DNA of 64,000 nucleotides from Amaricoccus sp003258405 (GTDB taxonomy: Bacteria; Pseudomonadota; Alphaproteobacteria; Rhodobacterales; Rhodobacteraceae): assembly GCF_043226085.1 (NCBI RefSeq), contig NZ_CP171225.1, positions 3,472,001 to 3,536,000 on the forward strand, in the 5' to 3' direction. The notes beneath the pieces are model-generated. The model worked only from the letters and a program-made list of their open reading frames with translations, was not told the DNA's origin and ran no database searches. Positions 40,485 through 49,798 of this stretch are shown one piece after another (the stretch's first letter is position 1; each line of letters begins with the position of its first letter). The position numbers and the translations under genes were made by a program.

Positions 40485-42047
40485 ATGACAGCGCTAGAAA
40501 CAGGCTTTTCTCGCAAGAATTTCAGGCAAGACAGCCTGTTGTCCTGCGACGCCGACACGGCAATGCTGACCCATGACATACGCACAGCCCTCAATGGCGT
40601 CGTCGGTGGAATGGCTCTGATCGATGTGGTCTCCCTGCCTGCGGAAGCCGCAATGCAGGTGGAGCGGGCCCGAGCTGCGTCAAGGGTACTGGTTTCGCTG
40701 ATCGAACAGGTGATCGGACATGACGAGTCCGTGGATGACTTCGATCCGCTGCACGACTATGTGGATCTGCACGAGTATCGCAACTTTCTCGTAAATCGTT
40801 GGGAGGGCGAAGCGCGAGCGCGTGGCGCTTCACTCGAGGTGGTTGTGGGGAATGATGTCCCCGCAGCGCTCGACTGCGCGATGATCGACCTTTCACGGAT
40901 GATCGGAAATCTCATTTCCAACGCGCTTCGACACGCGGAAGCGGGGGAAGTGAAGGTGCAGATGTCACGGTCTGCTCAAGGCGGACTCGACTTCTTCGTG
41001 CGTGACAGTGGGCCAGGGGTATCCGATGCCGTATTGCGTACGGTGTCGCGTCCGGGGTTCGGGGCGCGACTGCAGGGAGACGAGAAGCATGGACTGGGCC
41101 TGCAGATCGTCAAGGCTCTTGCCTCTGAACTGGGCGGGCGCTTCTCGCTTCGCAATCGACCGGAAGGCGGCGCCATTGCGGCGATCTGGTTGCCTGAACG
41201 CCTTTGTATTCGGAGTGTGGCAACCGAAGTGACGCGGCCCTCGATTGAGCCCGCCGCGAATTTTCCGGCCCTTGCCGGCAGTCGCGTCCTTCTCGCCGAG
41301 GACAATCCGACCAATCAGATGGTGGCAAGCCAGATGCTCGAAGCTCTGAAAGCGCGAGTGAAGGTCTGCTCAGACGGTGTCGAGGCACTCGAGGCCTTTG
41401 CCGAGGACGAATACGATCTGGTGATCGTCGATATCGAAATGCCACGACTGTCGGGGCTTGATGTCATTCGGGCGATCCGGGCTCTGCCGGACGAGCGATC
41501 CCGCACTCCGATCGTCGCGCTCACCGCCTATGCCTTGCGTGAGCATCGGGACCGGATTGCCGAGGCTGGGGCCAATGGACTTATCTCGAAGCCGATCACG
41601 GGGATCAAGGATCTCGGCCGCAGCCTTTCGGCCCACTTGACCAGTGCCGTCGCTGCGCAGGGGCAGGAAGAAGTGATGGCGGTGAAAGTGCCGGAGCCCG
41701 CAAGTATCGACCGCGATGTTTACGACGCGCTTGTCGGCGCAATCGGTGGCGAGATGATGGAAGAGCTGCTTGAGAAGGTGCTCGCCGATCTCGCGAATGC
41801 GCGCGACGATCTCCAGGCGGCGCTCACTCCACTCAATATTCAGCCGATCCGCGCGGCTTCGCATATCCTGATTTCGGTTGGTGGGGCCGTCGGGGCAAAC
41901 CGGCTCCTTGCTTCGGCGCGCTCGGTGAATGCCGCTGCGCATGAGAGCGATACGAGCGGGCTTCCTGACCTGGTCCGGCGGTGTATCGCGGAACTGGACC
42001 GGGCGATCATGTTCGTTTCGGATGAACTGCAAAAGGCGAGAGGATAA
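40485..42047 (+). CDS. Soluble hybrid histidine kinase (HisKA-HATPase-REC-HPt)
   Basis: A 520-residue cytoplasmic protein without membrane segments. HisKA has MLTHDIRTALNGVVGG (His30). The ATPase is intact (NLISNALRHA, RDSGPGVSD, HGLGLQIVKAL). The receiver at about 265-385 has LLAEDNPTN and acceptor Asp316 in VIVDIEMPRLSG. The HPt domain at about 400-515 has RAASHILISVGG with His460. It can run a full His-Asp-His relay and would phosphorylate the sigma-54 regulator encoded 4 bp downstream. It probably supplies kinase activity to the upstream defective membrane sensor. Confidence 0.92.
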   Translation: MTALETGFSRKNFRQDSLLSCDADTAMLTHDIRTALNGVVGGMALIDVVSLPAEAAMQVERARAASRVLVSLIEQVIGHDESVDDFDPLHDYVDLHEYRNFLVNRWEGEARARGASLEVVVGNDVPAALDCAMIDLSRMIGNLISNALRHAEAGEVKVQMSRSAQGGLDFFVRDSGPGVSDAVLRTVSRPGFGARLQGDEKHGLGLQIVKALASELGGRFSLRNRPEGGAIAAIWLPERLCIRSVATEVTRPSIEPAANFPALAGSRVLLAEDNPTNQMVASQMLEALKARVKVCSDGVEALEAFAEDEYDLVIVDIEMPRLSGLDVIRAIRALPDERSRTPIVALTAYALREHRDRIAEAGANGLISKPITGIKDLGRSLSAHLTSAVAAQGQEEVMAVKVPEPASIDRDVYDALVGAIGGEMMEELLEKVLADLANARDDLQAALTPLNIQPIRAASHILISVGGAVGANRLLASARSVNAAAHESDTSGLPDLVRRCIAELDRAIMFVSDELQKARG

Positions 42048-42050
42048 AAA

Positions 42051-43487
42051 ATGGCGGGACGCGTACTGCTGGTCGAGGACACCGAGACACTCTCGATGGT
42101 CTACAGTCAGGCGCTGATCCGTAGCGGGCTTGAGGTGACATGTGCCTACTCTCTTGCCGAGGCCCGGACGATGCTCGCCGAAAGGACCGCGCCACATCTT
42201 GTGCTGCTGGATCTGCAGCTTCCGGACGGGGACGGCATCGAGTTGCTCGAGCAGGTTCGCGCCGCATCCCCGGAGGTGCGGGTGATCGTGATCACCGCGA
42301 ACGGCTCGATCTATCGTGCGGTTCAGGCAATGCGTGCGGGCGCGTTCGACTTTCTCGTGAAGCCTTTCGACGATTCCCGCTTCGTCAATGCAGTGCAGAA
42401 TGCGCTCGCGTCTACACCGCTCGACGATCCGACCGCGGAACCTGTCGCCGAGGCCGAAGGCGGAGGATTCGAGGGCTTTATCGGCAGCTCGGAGGCGATG
42501 GCAAGCATCTACCGGATGATCCGCTCGATCGGTCGCTCGACGGCAACCGTCTTCATCACCGGAGAGAGCGGCACGGGCAAAGATGTTTGCGCGCGGGCGA
42601 TCCACGCCAACTCTACACGGCATTCGAAGCCCTTTGTCCCGTTGAACTGCGCCGCAATTCCGCGGGATCTGCTTGAGTCCGAGGTCTTCGGGCATTTGAA
42701 GGGGTCGTTCACCGGCGCGCTCTGCGACAAACCCGGGGCCGCGGCGATTGCCGATGGTGGGACGCTGTTTCTCGACGAGATTTGCGAGATGGATCTCTCG
42801 CTCCAGACGAAACTCCTGCGCTTCCTGCAGACATCGACGATTCAGCCAGTGGGAGCGGCGCGGCCCCGTCCGGTGGATGTGCGTATCGTCTGCGCGACAA
42901 ATCGCGACCCTCTCGCCGAGGTGCGCGCGGGACGGTTCCGCGAGGATCTCTACTACCGGCTGCACGTCGTTCCCATCCACATGCCGCCGCTTCGCGGGCG
43001 GCCTACGGATATTCTCGATGTCGCCCGCGCAAGCCTTGCAACCTTCGCGGCGGAGGAAGGCAAGGGATTCACGAGCTTTGATGCGGAGACCGAGCGGCTC
43101 CTGCGCAATCATCCCTGGCCCGGCAACGTGCGCCAGCTGCTCAATGTCATCCGCAATGTAGTTGTGTTGCACGATGGCCCGTTCGTGACCGCCGATATGC
43201 TTCCTTCCGAAATGCTGGCATTGGTGCAAGAGGAGGAAGCCGCGCCGCGCAGGGTCGAACCTCTCCGCGGTCCTTGGCAGGCGGCAGCTCCCAAGGAGGC
43301 GTCCAGCGAAAGCCGGGTGGCGGCTCTCGTCGGTCTGTCGCTTGCCGAGGTGGAGCGGGAGTTCATCGAGGCTACGATCGGCCACTGCGGTGGATCCATC
43401 CCGCGTGCAGCGAAGGTCCTCGGTCTTTCGCCCTCGACGGTCTATCGCAAGCTCGAGAGCTGGAACAGCGTCGAGAAAAGCGCCTGA
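42051..43487 (+). CDS. Sigma-54-dependent response regulator, LuxO/NtrC type
   Basis: A 478-residue activator. The receiver (about 3-120) has Asp54 in LLDLQLPDGDG and KPFDDSRF. The AAA+ domain (about 145-375) has Walker A GESGTGKD, Walker B GGTLFLDEI, arginine finger region RFREDLYYRL and the sigma-54 contact loop GSFTGA (Ser in place of Ala in GAFTGA). The C-terminal Fis-type helix-turn-helix is IPRAAKVLGLSPSTVYRKLESW. It is the last gene of the operon and probably activates the -24/-12 promoter at 38114, an autoregulatory loop. Confidence 0.93.
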   Translation: MAGRVLLVEDTETLSMVYSQALIRSGLEVTCAYSLAEARTMLAERTAPHLVLLDLQLPDGDGIELLEQVRAASPEVRVIVITANGSIYRAVQAMRAGAFDFLVKPFDDSRFVNAVQNALASTPLDDPTAEPVAEAEGGGFEGFIGSSEAMASIYRMIRSIGRSTATVFITGESGTGKDVCARAIHANSTRHSKPFVPLNCAAIPRDLLESEVFGHLKGSFTGALCDKPGAAAIADGGTLFLDEICEMDLSLQTKLLRFLQTSTIQPVGAARPRPVDVRIVCATNRDPLAEVRAGRFREDLYYRLHVVPIHMPPLRGRPTDILDVARASLATFAAEEGKGFTSFDAETERLLRNHPWPGNVRQLLNVIRNVVVLHDGPFVTADMLPSEMLALVQEEEAAPRRVEPLRGPWQAAAPKEASSESRVAALVGLSLAEVEREFIEATIGHCGGSIPRAAKVLGLSPSTVYRKLESWNSVEKSA

Positions 43488-43579
43488 CCGGAGCCTCGCC
43501 GCCTGCGCGGCTTTATCCTTGCCAACCGGATCGGCGAGCGCCCATAGTTCGGCCCGACAATAAGTCTTCCGGGGGGAAC

Positions 43580-43978
43580 ATGAGCCTCATTGGTGTTGCC
43601 CGCACCGCGCGTGAAAATGCGCATGCTCCGTATTCGGGTTTCAAGGTCGGGGCCGCAATCAGATCGTCGGACGGTGGCATATATTCCGGCTGCAACGTCG
43701 AGAATGTTGCCTATCCCGAAGGCACATGTGCGGAGGCTGGAGCGATTGCGGCCATGGTCTGTGATGGTTCCCGCAAGATCGCCGAGATCGTCGTGGTCGC
43801 GGATGGGCCGAGCCCTGTGCCTCCCTGCGGCGGCTGCCGCCAGAAGATCGCAGAATTCGCCGGACCTGAAACGCCGGTAATCCTCGCGAGCCTCGACGGC
43901 GCCATCACCCGAACGACGCTGGGCGCCCTTCTGCCCGGCAGTTTCGGGTCCGATCACATGGAGCGTGCGGAAACATGA
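43580..43978 (+). CDS. cdd: Cytidine deaminase
   Basis: A 132-residue small tetrameric-type cytidine deaminase, converting (deoxy)cytidine to (deoxy)uridine. The zinc site is complete: CAEAGAI (Cys50 and the catalytic Glu) and PCGGCRQ (Cys83, Cys86). The N-terminus has APYSGFKVGAAI. The start at 43580 follows CCGGGGGGAAC. It is the first gene of the nucleoside salvage operon; its last codons overlap deoC (ATGA). Confidence 0.94.
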   Translation: MSLIGVARTARENAHAPYSGFKVGAAIRSSDGGIYSGCNVENVAYPEGTCAEAGAIAAMVCDGSRKIAEIVVVADGPSPVPPCGGCRQKIAEFAGPETPVILASLDGAITRTTLGALLPGSFGSDHMERAET

Positions 43979-44745
43979 CCAGCCAGAGCGAAACCGTCAC
44001 AACGGCGCTACGCGCCCTTGTCTGCCTCGACCTCACCAATCTCGAGGAAAGCTGCACGGCGGAGGATGTCGCGCAGCTCTGTGCCCGGGGGCAGACGCCG
44101 CACGGATCGGTGGCGGCTGTCTGTGTCTGGCCCCGCTTCGTGACCGAGGCCGCAGGTGCGCTCGCCCATACCGGTGTGAAGGTTGCGACGGTTGTCAACT
44201 TTCCTGAAGGTACCGAAGACCTGCAGGAGGTGCTTGCCGCGACGGAACAGGCGATCGCCGATGGCGCCGACGAGATCGACCTCGTCATTCCTTACCGTGA
44301 AGTGCTCGCGGGCAATGCCGCGATTGTCGAGGAGTTCGTTGCCGAGGTGAGTGATGCCTGCGGCGAGACGACCCTCAAGGCCATACTTGAAACCGGGAAG
44401 CTCAAGTCGCCCTATCTGATCCGCGACGCGGCGGAGCGGGCATTGAGGGGGGGCGCGGATTTTCTCAAGACATCGACGGGCAAGGTTGCGGTCAACGCAA
44501 CGCCGGAAGCTGCCGAAGTGATGCTGACGGCGATCCGCACGGCGGGCGGCTCCGCCGGCTTCAAGGCGGCAGGCGGTGTCCGGACGCTGGAGGACGCCAG
44601 GACCTATCTCGACCTCTGCGATCGGATGATGGGGCAGGGCTGGGCCGGTCCGAAGCATTTCCGCATCGGAGCATCGGGTCTCCTCGATGCGCTGCTCGCG
44701 GCGCTCGACGGCGTGGATAGCCCGTCAAGCGACGACAATTACTGA
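43975..44745 (+). CDS. deoC: Deoxyribose-phosphate aldolase
   Basis: A 256-residue class I aldolase splitting deoxyribose-5-phosphate into acetaldehyde and glyceraldehyde-3-phosphate. Barrel landmarks are CVWPRFV, VVNFPEGTED, EIDLVIPYREVLAG, LKAILETGKL (proton-relay Lys), ADFLKTSTGKVAVNATPE (Schiff-base Lys in KTSTGK) and GFKAAGGVRTLED. Start overlaps cdd; deoA follows 2 bp after the stop. Confidence 0.95.
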   Translation: MTSQSETVTTALRALVCLDLTNLEESCTAEDVAQLCARGQTPHGSVAAVCVWPRFVTEAAGALAHTGVKVATVVNFPEGTEDLQEVLAATEQAIADGADEIDLVIPYREVLAGNAAIVEEFVAEVSDACGETTLKAILETGKLKSPYLIRDAAERALRGGADFLKTSTGKVAVNATPEAAEVMLTAIRTAGGSAGFKAAGGVRTLEDARTYLDLCDRMMGQGWAGPKHFRIGASGLLDALLAALDGVDSPSSDDNY

Positions 44746-44747
44746 AC

Positions 44748-46055
44748 ATGCTCGCCCAGGAAGTCATTATTGCCAAGCGCGACGGGCGGGCCCTTTCGGA
44801 GGACGAGATCCGCTTCATGGTCGCGGGCCTGTGCGATGACAGTATCACCGAAGGCCAGATTGCCGCCTTCGCGATGGCTGTCCTGTTCCGTGGCCTCGGT
44901 CTGCCGGAGCGCGTGACGCTGACGGAAGCGATGCGCGACAGCGGCACCGTGCTCGACTGGGATCTGCCGGGGCCGGTGATAGACAAGCATTCGACGGGTG
45001 GCGTAGGGGATAACGTAAGTCTCATGCTCGCCCCCGCGCTTGCGGCCTGCGGCGCCTTTGTGCCGATGATTTCCGGGCGGGGGCTGGGGCATACCGGCGG
45101 CACGCTCGACAAGTTCGATGCGATTCCGGGCTACCGCACGCAGCCGGATGCCGAGACCTTCCGCAGGGTCGTGGCTGGGGTCGGCTGTGCCATCATTGGC
45201 CAGACCCCCGACATCGCCCCGGCCGACCGCCGCCTCTATGCCATCCGCGACGTGACCGGCACCGTCGAGTCGATCGATCTCATCACCGCCTCGATTCTCT
45301 CAAAGAAGCTGGCAGCCGGGCTGGATGCGCTGGTTCTGGATGTGAAAGTCGGTTCCGGCGCCTTCATGACGTCTCTGGAGGAGGCGCAGCGGCTTGCGCG
45401 CGCGCTCGTCGAAGTGGCGAACGGCGCGGGATGCCGGACGACCGCTCTCATCACCGACATGAACGAGCCGCTCGCTTCTGCGGCGGGAAATGCCCTTGAG
45501 GTCGCGAATGCCGTTCGGTTTCTGCGCGGGGATGCTGTCGACAGCCGTCTCTGGGATGTGACGGTGGCGCTTGGCGGCGAGCTTCTTGTCTCTGCTGGCA
45601 TCGCCTCCGATGCGCAGGATGGGGCCGAGCGGCTCGATCGCGCCCTTGAAACCGGTGCGGCTGCGGAGAAGTTCGGCCAGATGGTCGCAGCCTTGGGCGG
45701 GCCAGCGGATTTTGTCGAGGAGTTCGAGCATTATCTGCCGGCGGCAGACGAAAACGCTGATGTGACCGCCGAGGCAGACGGTTTCATAACTGCCGTCGAT
45801 ACCCGTGCCCTGGGCGTTGCCGTGGTGGAGCTAGGCGGAGGCCGGAGGCGCGCAAGCGATGCGATAGACCATTCGGTCGGGCTCGAGACGCTGATCGGTC
45901 TCGGTGCGGTGGTCGAAGCGGGTATGCCGCTCGCGCGTATCCACGCAGCTGACAGCGGTGCCCTGTCATCTGCGGCTGCCCAAGTACGCGCGGCCTATAC
46001 CATCGGCGACAGACCTCCCGATGAAACGCCCTTGATCGCGGAAAGGATCGCCTGA
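44748..46055 (+). CDS. deoA: Thymidine phosphorylase
   Basis: A 435-residue pyrimidine nucleoside phosphorylase that releases thymine and deoxyribose-1-phosphate. Motifs are the glycosyltransferase 3 signature STGGVGDNVSLMLAPALAACG in two parts (STGGVGD and MLAPALAACG), GRGLGHTGGTLDKFDAIPGY and DVKVGSGAFM. Its product feeds DeoB and DeoC. Stop and next start overlap by one base (TGATG). Confidence 0.95.
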   Translation: MLAQEVIIAKRDGRALSEDEIRFMVAGLCDDSITEGQIAAFAMAVLFRGLGLPERVTLTEAMRDSGTVLDWDLPGPVIDKHSTGGVGDNVSLMLAPALAACGAFVPMISGRGLGHTGGTLDKFDAIPGYRTQPDAETFRRVVAGVGCAIIGQTPDIAPADRRLYAIRDVTGTVESIDLITASILSKKLAAGLDALVLDVKVGSGAFMTSLEEAQRLARALVEVANGAGCRTTALITDMNEPLASAAGNALEVANAVRFLRGDAVDSRLWDVTVALGGELLVSAGIASDAQDGAERLDRALETGAAAEKFGQMVAALGGPADFVEEFEHYLPAADENADVTAEADGFITAVDTRALGVAVVELGGGRRRASDAIDHSVGLETLIGLGAVVEAGMPLARIHAADSGALSSAAAQVRAAYTIGDRPPDETPLIAERIA

Positions 46056-47260
46056 TGCCACGTGCGATGCTGCTCGTGATGGATTCGGTCGGCTGCGGCG
46101 GGGCGCCCGACGCTGGCGACTTCGGCGACGAGGGGGCCAACACCCTCGGTCACATCATCGAGGCCTGCGCCACCGGGCGGGCCGAAGAGGGCCGAAGCGG
46201 ACCGCTCTGCATCCCGAACATGGCACGCCTCGGCATCGGTGAGGCGATCCGTGCGGCGTCCGACATCGCCCTGCCTGGCTTCGACGTGGCGCCCCAGGGC
46301 CTCTGGGGGGCAGCGACAGAGATCTCGCTTGGCAAGGATACACCTTCAGGCCACTGGGAACTGGCGGGTGTGCCCGTCCCCTGGGACTGGCACTATTTCC
46401 CTGACGGAGACCCCTCCATCCCACCGGAAATCACCCACCGGATGTGCTCGGAGGCGGGGCTGCCGGGCACGCTCTGCAATCGCCATTATTCCGGTCTGCC
46501 GGTGATCGAGGATTTCGGAGAGGAACACCTGCGAACGGGTAAGCCGATCGTCTATACATCCGTTGACAGCGTACTCCAGATTGCGGCGCATGAGGAGCAC
46601 TTCGGTCTCGATCGCCTCCTCGACCTGTGTCGTCTGACGGCGCGGATCGTTCACCCGATGCGTGTGGGCCGGGTGATCGCGAGGCCGTTTGTTGGCGATA
46701 CCGCCAGGACCTTCCAGCGCACGGCCAATCGCCGGGACTTCGCCATCGCGCCTCCCGAGGATACCTTGCTCGACCGTGTCGTTGCTTCCGGTGGCCGGAC
46801 CCACGCCATCGGCAAGATCGGTGACATCTTCGCCCATCGCGGTATTTCCACGCTCGCCAAGGGCAAGGATGACATGGATCTGCTCGACCGGACGCTGGAG
46901 GCCTTCGATGCGGCCGGGGAGGGTGATTTCATCTTCGGCAATTACGTCGATTTCGACACGCTCTACGGGCATCGCCGCGATGTCTCCGGCTATGCCCGTG
47001 CTCTCGAAGCGTTTGATGCCCGTATTCCGGCCCTCGAAGCGCGGCTCCGACCCGGCGATCTCATGATCCTTACCGCCGATCACGGCAACGATCCCACCTT
47101 CCGCGGAGCCGATCATACGCGCGAACGGGCTCCAGTGCTCGGCACCGGTCCGGGATTTGCACCGCGCGCGCTCGGGCCCATGTATTTTGCCGATGTTGGG
47201 GAGACGCTCGCCGCGCATCTCGGCCTTGTACCGGGGCGCCACGGCAAGAGCTGCCTGTGA
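46055..47260 (+). CDS. deoB: Phosphopentomutase
   Basis: A 401-residue alkaline-phosphatase-superfamily mutase, interconverting (deoxy)ribose 1- and 5-phosphates. It opens with the metal site MLLVMDSVGCGGAPDA. It continues with KDTPSGHWELAGVPV (phospho-acceptor Thr region), IVYTSVDSVLQIAAHE, NYVDFDTLYGHRRDV and the final metal cluster TADHGNDPTFRGADHTRE in outline. It links phosphorylase products to DeoC. It overlaps add by a GTGA junction. Confidence 0.95.
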   Translation: MPRAMLLVMDSVGCGGAPDAGDFGDEGANTLGHIIEACATGRAEEGRSGPLCIPNMARLGIGEAIRAASDIALPGFDVAPQGLWGAATEISLGKDTPSGHWELAGVPVPWDWHYFPDGDPSIPPEITHRMCSEAGLPGTLCNRHYSGLPVIEDFGEEHLRTGKPIVYTSVDSVLQIAAHEEHFGLDRLLDLCRLTARIVHPMRVGRVIARPFVGDTARTFQRTANRRDFAIAPPEDTLLDRVVASGGRTHAIGKIGDIFAHRGISTLAKGKDDMDLLDRTLEAFDAAGEGDFIFGNYVDFDTLYGHRRDVSGYARALEAFDARIPALEARLRPGDLMILTADHGNDPTFRGADHTRERAPVLGTGPGFAPRALGPMYFADVGETLAAHLGLVPGRHGKSCL

Positions 47261-48252
47261 CTGGGCCGAAATCCGATCTGGCAAGACTTCCCAAGGTGGA
47301 GCTGCATCTGCATCTGGAGGGCGCCGCACCGCCAGCCTTCATTCGCGGGCTCGCGGCCGAGAAGGGCGTCGATCTGTCAGCGATCTTCGATGCGGATGGC
47401 GGATATCGCTGGGCCGATTTTGCGGAATTCCTGCGCACCTACGAGGCAGCCTGCACAGTGCTGCAGTCACCTCGGGATTTCTGTCGTCTTGTCGAGGCGG
47501 TTCTGGCGGCGTCGGCGGCCGACGGTGTGATCTACACCGAGATCTTTCTTGCCCCGGATCTCTGCGGCGGTGGGTCCCCTGCGGCATGGCCCGAATACCT
47601 TGCCGCAATGATTGAGGGCGCCGATTCGGCGCGGCGGGCATCCGGGATCGAGACCCGCTTCATCCCGACCGCGATCCGCCACTTCGGTCCGGAACGCGCC
47701 CTTCGCGCCGCGCGCCTGGCCGCCGAGACGGCCGGGGCCGTCGTCACCGGCTTCGGCATGGGCGGCGACGAGCGGGACGGGCATCTTGCCGAATTCGCCT
47801 CGGCTTTCGAGCTCGCAGCCGAAGCTGGGCTCGGCCTCACGGTTCATGCCGGTGAGGTCTGCGGCCCGCAGAGCATTCGTGATGCGCTCGATCATCTGTC
47901 GGTCAGTCGCATCGGTCATGGTGTGCGTGCAATCGAGGAGCCGGCGCTCGTCTCGCGACTTGCGGAGGAGGGGATCGTGCTGGAGGTCAATCCGGGCTCC
48001 AACGTCGCGCTTGGCGTCTATCCCGACTGGCGGTCGCATCCGATCGACCGGCTGCGGCGCGCCGGTGTCAACGTTACGGTCTCGACCGATGATCCGCCGT
48101 ATTTTCACACCGGCATGATCCACGAATACGCCGAGCTGGCATCTGCCTTCGGCTGGACAAGCGTCGATTTTGCCGCCATCAACCGAACGGCCCTCAGGGC
48201 TGCCTTTTGCGACGAGAAGACCCGCGAGAGGCTGCTTGCGCGGGTCGGATAG
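47257..48252 (+). CDS. add: Adenosine deaminase
   Basis: A 331-residue TIM-barrel zinc deaminase turning (deoxy)adenosine into (deoxy)inosine. Metal and catalytic motifs are KVELHLHLEGA, LTVHAGEVCGP (catalytic Glu), RIGHGVRAIEE and VSTDDPPYFHTGM. It starts with GTG overlapping the deoB stop. An adenine-specific variant of the family cannot be excluded, but the HAGE form and operon fit adenosine. Confidence 0.9.
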   Translation: MTGPKSDLARLPKVELHLHLEGAAPPAFIRGLAAEKGVDLSAIFDADGGYRWADFAEFLRTYEAACTVLQSPRDFCRLVEAVLAASAADGVIYTEIFLAPDLCGGGSPAAWPEYLAAMIEGADSARRASGIETRFIPTAIRHFGPERALRAARLAAETAGAVVTGFGMGGDERDGHLAEFASAFELAAEAGLGLTVHAGEVCGPQSIRDALDHLSVSRIGHGVRAIEEPALVSRLAEEGIVLEVNPGSNVALGVYPDWRSHPIDRLRRAGVNVTVSTDDPPYFHTGMIHEYAELASAFGWTSVDFAAINRTALRAAFCDEKTRERLLARVG

Positions 48253-48261
48253 CGAGGACAG

Positions 48262-48897
48262 ATGACCCATCCGAACCTGACGATCGTCGATCACCCACTT
48301 GTGCAGCACAAGCTCACCCTGATGCGGCATCGCGAGACCTCGACGGCCGGATTCCGGCGGCTCCTGCGCGAGATCAGCCTGCTGCTCGCCTATGAGGTCA
48401 CCCGCGACCTGCCGCTCATGACGAGCGAGATCGAGACGCCGATGGAGCCGATGCAGGCACCGCTTCTTGAAGGCAAGAAGCTCGCACTGATTTCGATCCT
48501 GCGCGCAGGCAATGGCCTACTCGATGGTGTGCTCGAACTTATCCCGGCGGCGCGCGTCGGTTTCGTGGGCCTCTACCGCAACGAGGAGACGCTTCAGCCG
48601 GTGCAGTACTACTGCAAGCTGCCCGCAGCGCTCGACGAGCGGATCACCATTGCCGTCGATCCGATGCTTGCAACCGGCAACTCCTCCGTTGCGGCGATCG
48701 ATCTGCTGAAAGAGGCCGGGGCGAAGGACATCCGCTTTCTCTGTCTCCTTGCCGCACCGGAGGGTGTCGCCCGCATGGCCGAGGCGCACCCGGATGTGCC
48801 GGTCATTACTGCTGCCCTCGATCGCGGCCTGAACGAACACGGTTACATCCTGCCGGGCCTTGGCGATGCCGGTGACCGCATGTTCGGGACGAAATAG
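48262..48897 (+). CDS. upp: Uracil phosphoribosyltransferase
   Basis: A 211-residue enzyme making UMP from uracil and PRPP. Family pieces are TIVDHPLVQHKLTLMR, TSTAGFRRLLREIS, ISILRAGNGLLDGVLELIP, GLYRNEETLQPVQYYCKLP and the PRPP loop VDPMLATGNSSVAAI, ending in PGLGDAGDRMFGTK. It is last in the salvage operon, recovering bases set free by the phosphorylase. Confidence 0.95.
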   Translation: MTHPNLTIVDHPLVQHKLTLMRHRETSTAGFRRLLREISLLLAYEVTRDLPLMTSEIETPMEPMQAPLLEGKKLALISILRAGNGLLDGVLELIPAARVGFVGLYRNEETLQPVQYYCKLPAALDERITIAVDPMLATGNSSVAAIDLLKEAGAKDIRFLCLLAAPEGVARMAEAHPDVPVITAALDRGLNEHGYILPGLGDAGDRMFGTK

Positions 48898-48901
48898 GCT
48901 C

Positions 48902-49174
48902 TCACCAGCCCCGCTGCCAGGCCTGGTGCCAAGCATAGATGCGCGGCGGCGCCTCATACACGACCACCGACAGCGGACGCCGCTTGAAGCCCACGTCCGT
49001 TTCGGGGTCTTGCCGAACCCGTCTTTCGCGCGCTGCGCTCCTCCATGCCGGTCCGGGGGATGTGGCCGGGCCACGGATGATCGTCACGCCCGCAACCGGC
49101 TCGCTGCGGCCCATTTCGGCGCGCGACGGGAGCGGCAGGGCGATCAGCGACACGAGCAGAAGCGCACGCAACAT
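48902..49174 (-). CDS. Small secreted hypothetical protein
   Basis: A 90-residue protein with a signal peptide (LRALLLVSLIALPLPSRAE), then a basic, Pro- and Arg-rich mature part ending in aromatic residues (RIYAWHQAWQRGW). I know no family for it. GGAGAG precedes the ATG. Its stop lies 4 bp from the end of the convergent upp gene. Confidence 0.6.
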   Translation of the reverse strand: MLRALLLVSLIALPLPSRAEMGRSEPVAGVTIIRGPATSPGPAWRSAARERRVRQDPETDVGFKRRPLSVVVYEAPPRIYAWHQAWQRGW

Positions 49175-49425
49175 AGCATCTCTCCTGGTGATAAAAGCGC
49201 TCCCGAAAATTAGTCCGGTAATCTGTCTTGCGTCGAGACTTTCTCTCGCGCGACTGTAGGAATGAGGCCTACACGATTGTTTCTGCGCTGTTTTGCCGAA
49301 ACTTCAGATCGCTGGGCGTGCAGAGGCCAGCCTTGCTCACATGATGGAATCGCATCTGCTTCAATCCGTTGCCTGCGCCGTGAGCTTGGCCTAGGCTCGC
49401 CCGAAAAGGCAGTAGGGAGGATACC

Positions 49426-49743
49426 ATGCTGACGATCACGGGTGACACATCATTCCAGACGGTGCTGACCACCTTCGAAACCACGCCCGGCACCTGCCAT
49501 GATCTGCTCGACGAGCTCATGGATGCCTATGACAAGTTCATTCGCCACCAGGACGGTTTCGTTGGCGCAGGTCTTCACGTCAACGACGCCCAGACGAGAA
49601 TCGCGAACTATTCACAATGGCGCAAGCGCGAGGACTTCCTCGCCATGCTGCGTTCTACGGAGATGCGCGTCCGCAACCGCCGGATCAGTGCGCTCTGCAA
49701 GAGCTTCGAGCCGGTGATGTACGACGTCGCGGAAACCTACTGA
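49426..49743 (+). CDS. Antibiotic biosynthesis monooxygenase (ABM)-domain protein
   Basis: A 105-residue ferredoxin-like-fold protein. TTFETTPGTCHDLLDELMDAYDKFI, HQDGFVGAGLHVNDAQTRIANYSQWRKREDF and MLRSTEMR follow the ABM pattern (an attack on dimeric alpha-beta barrels, with aromatic YSQWRKRE). Members range from small-substrate monooxygenases to haem-degrading enzymes, so no substrate is assigned. GTAGGGAGG lies upstream of the start. It is a single gene ended by a bidirectional terminator. Confidence 0.78.
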   Translation: MLTITGDTSFQTVLTTFETTPGTCHDLLDELMDAYDKFIRHQDGFVGAGLHVNDAQTRIANYSQWRKREDFLAMLRSTEMRVRNRRISALCKSFEPVMYDVAETY

Positions 49744-49758
49744 TCCGAGATAGTCTCT

Positions 49759-49789
49759 GGCCTGGGCTGGAGCAGGGCCAGCCCAGGCC
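49759..49789. terminator. Bidirectional hairpin terminator
   Basis: GGCCTGGGCTGG (49759-49770) and CCAGCCCAGGCC (49778-49789) form a perfect 12-bp stem with a 7-nt loop between two converging genes. No strong U-tract on either side. Confidence 0.7.
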
Positions 49790-49798
49790 GTGAAACGG

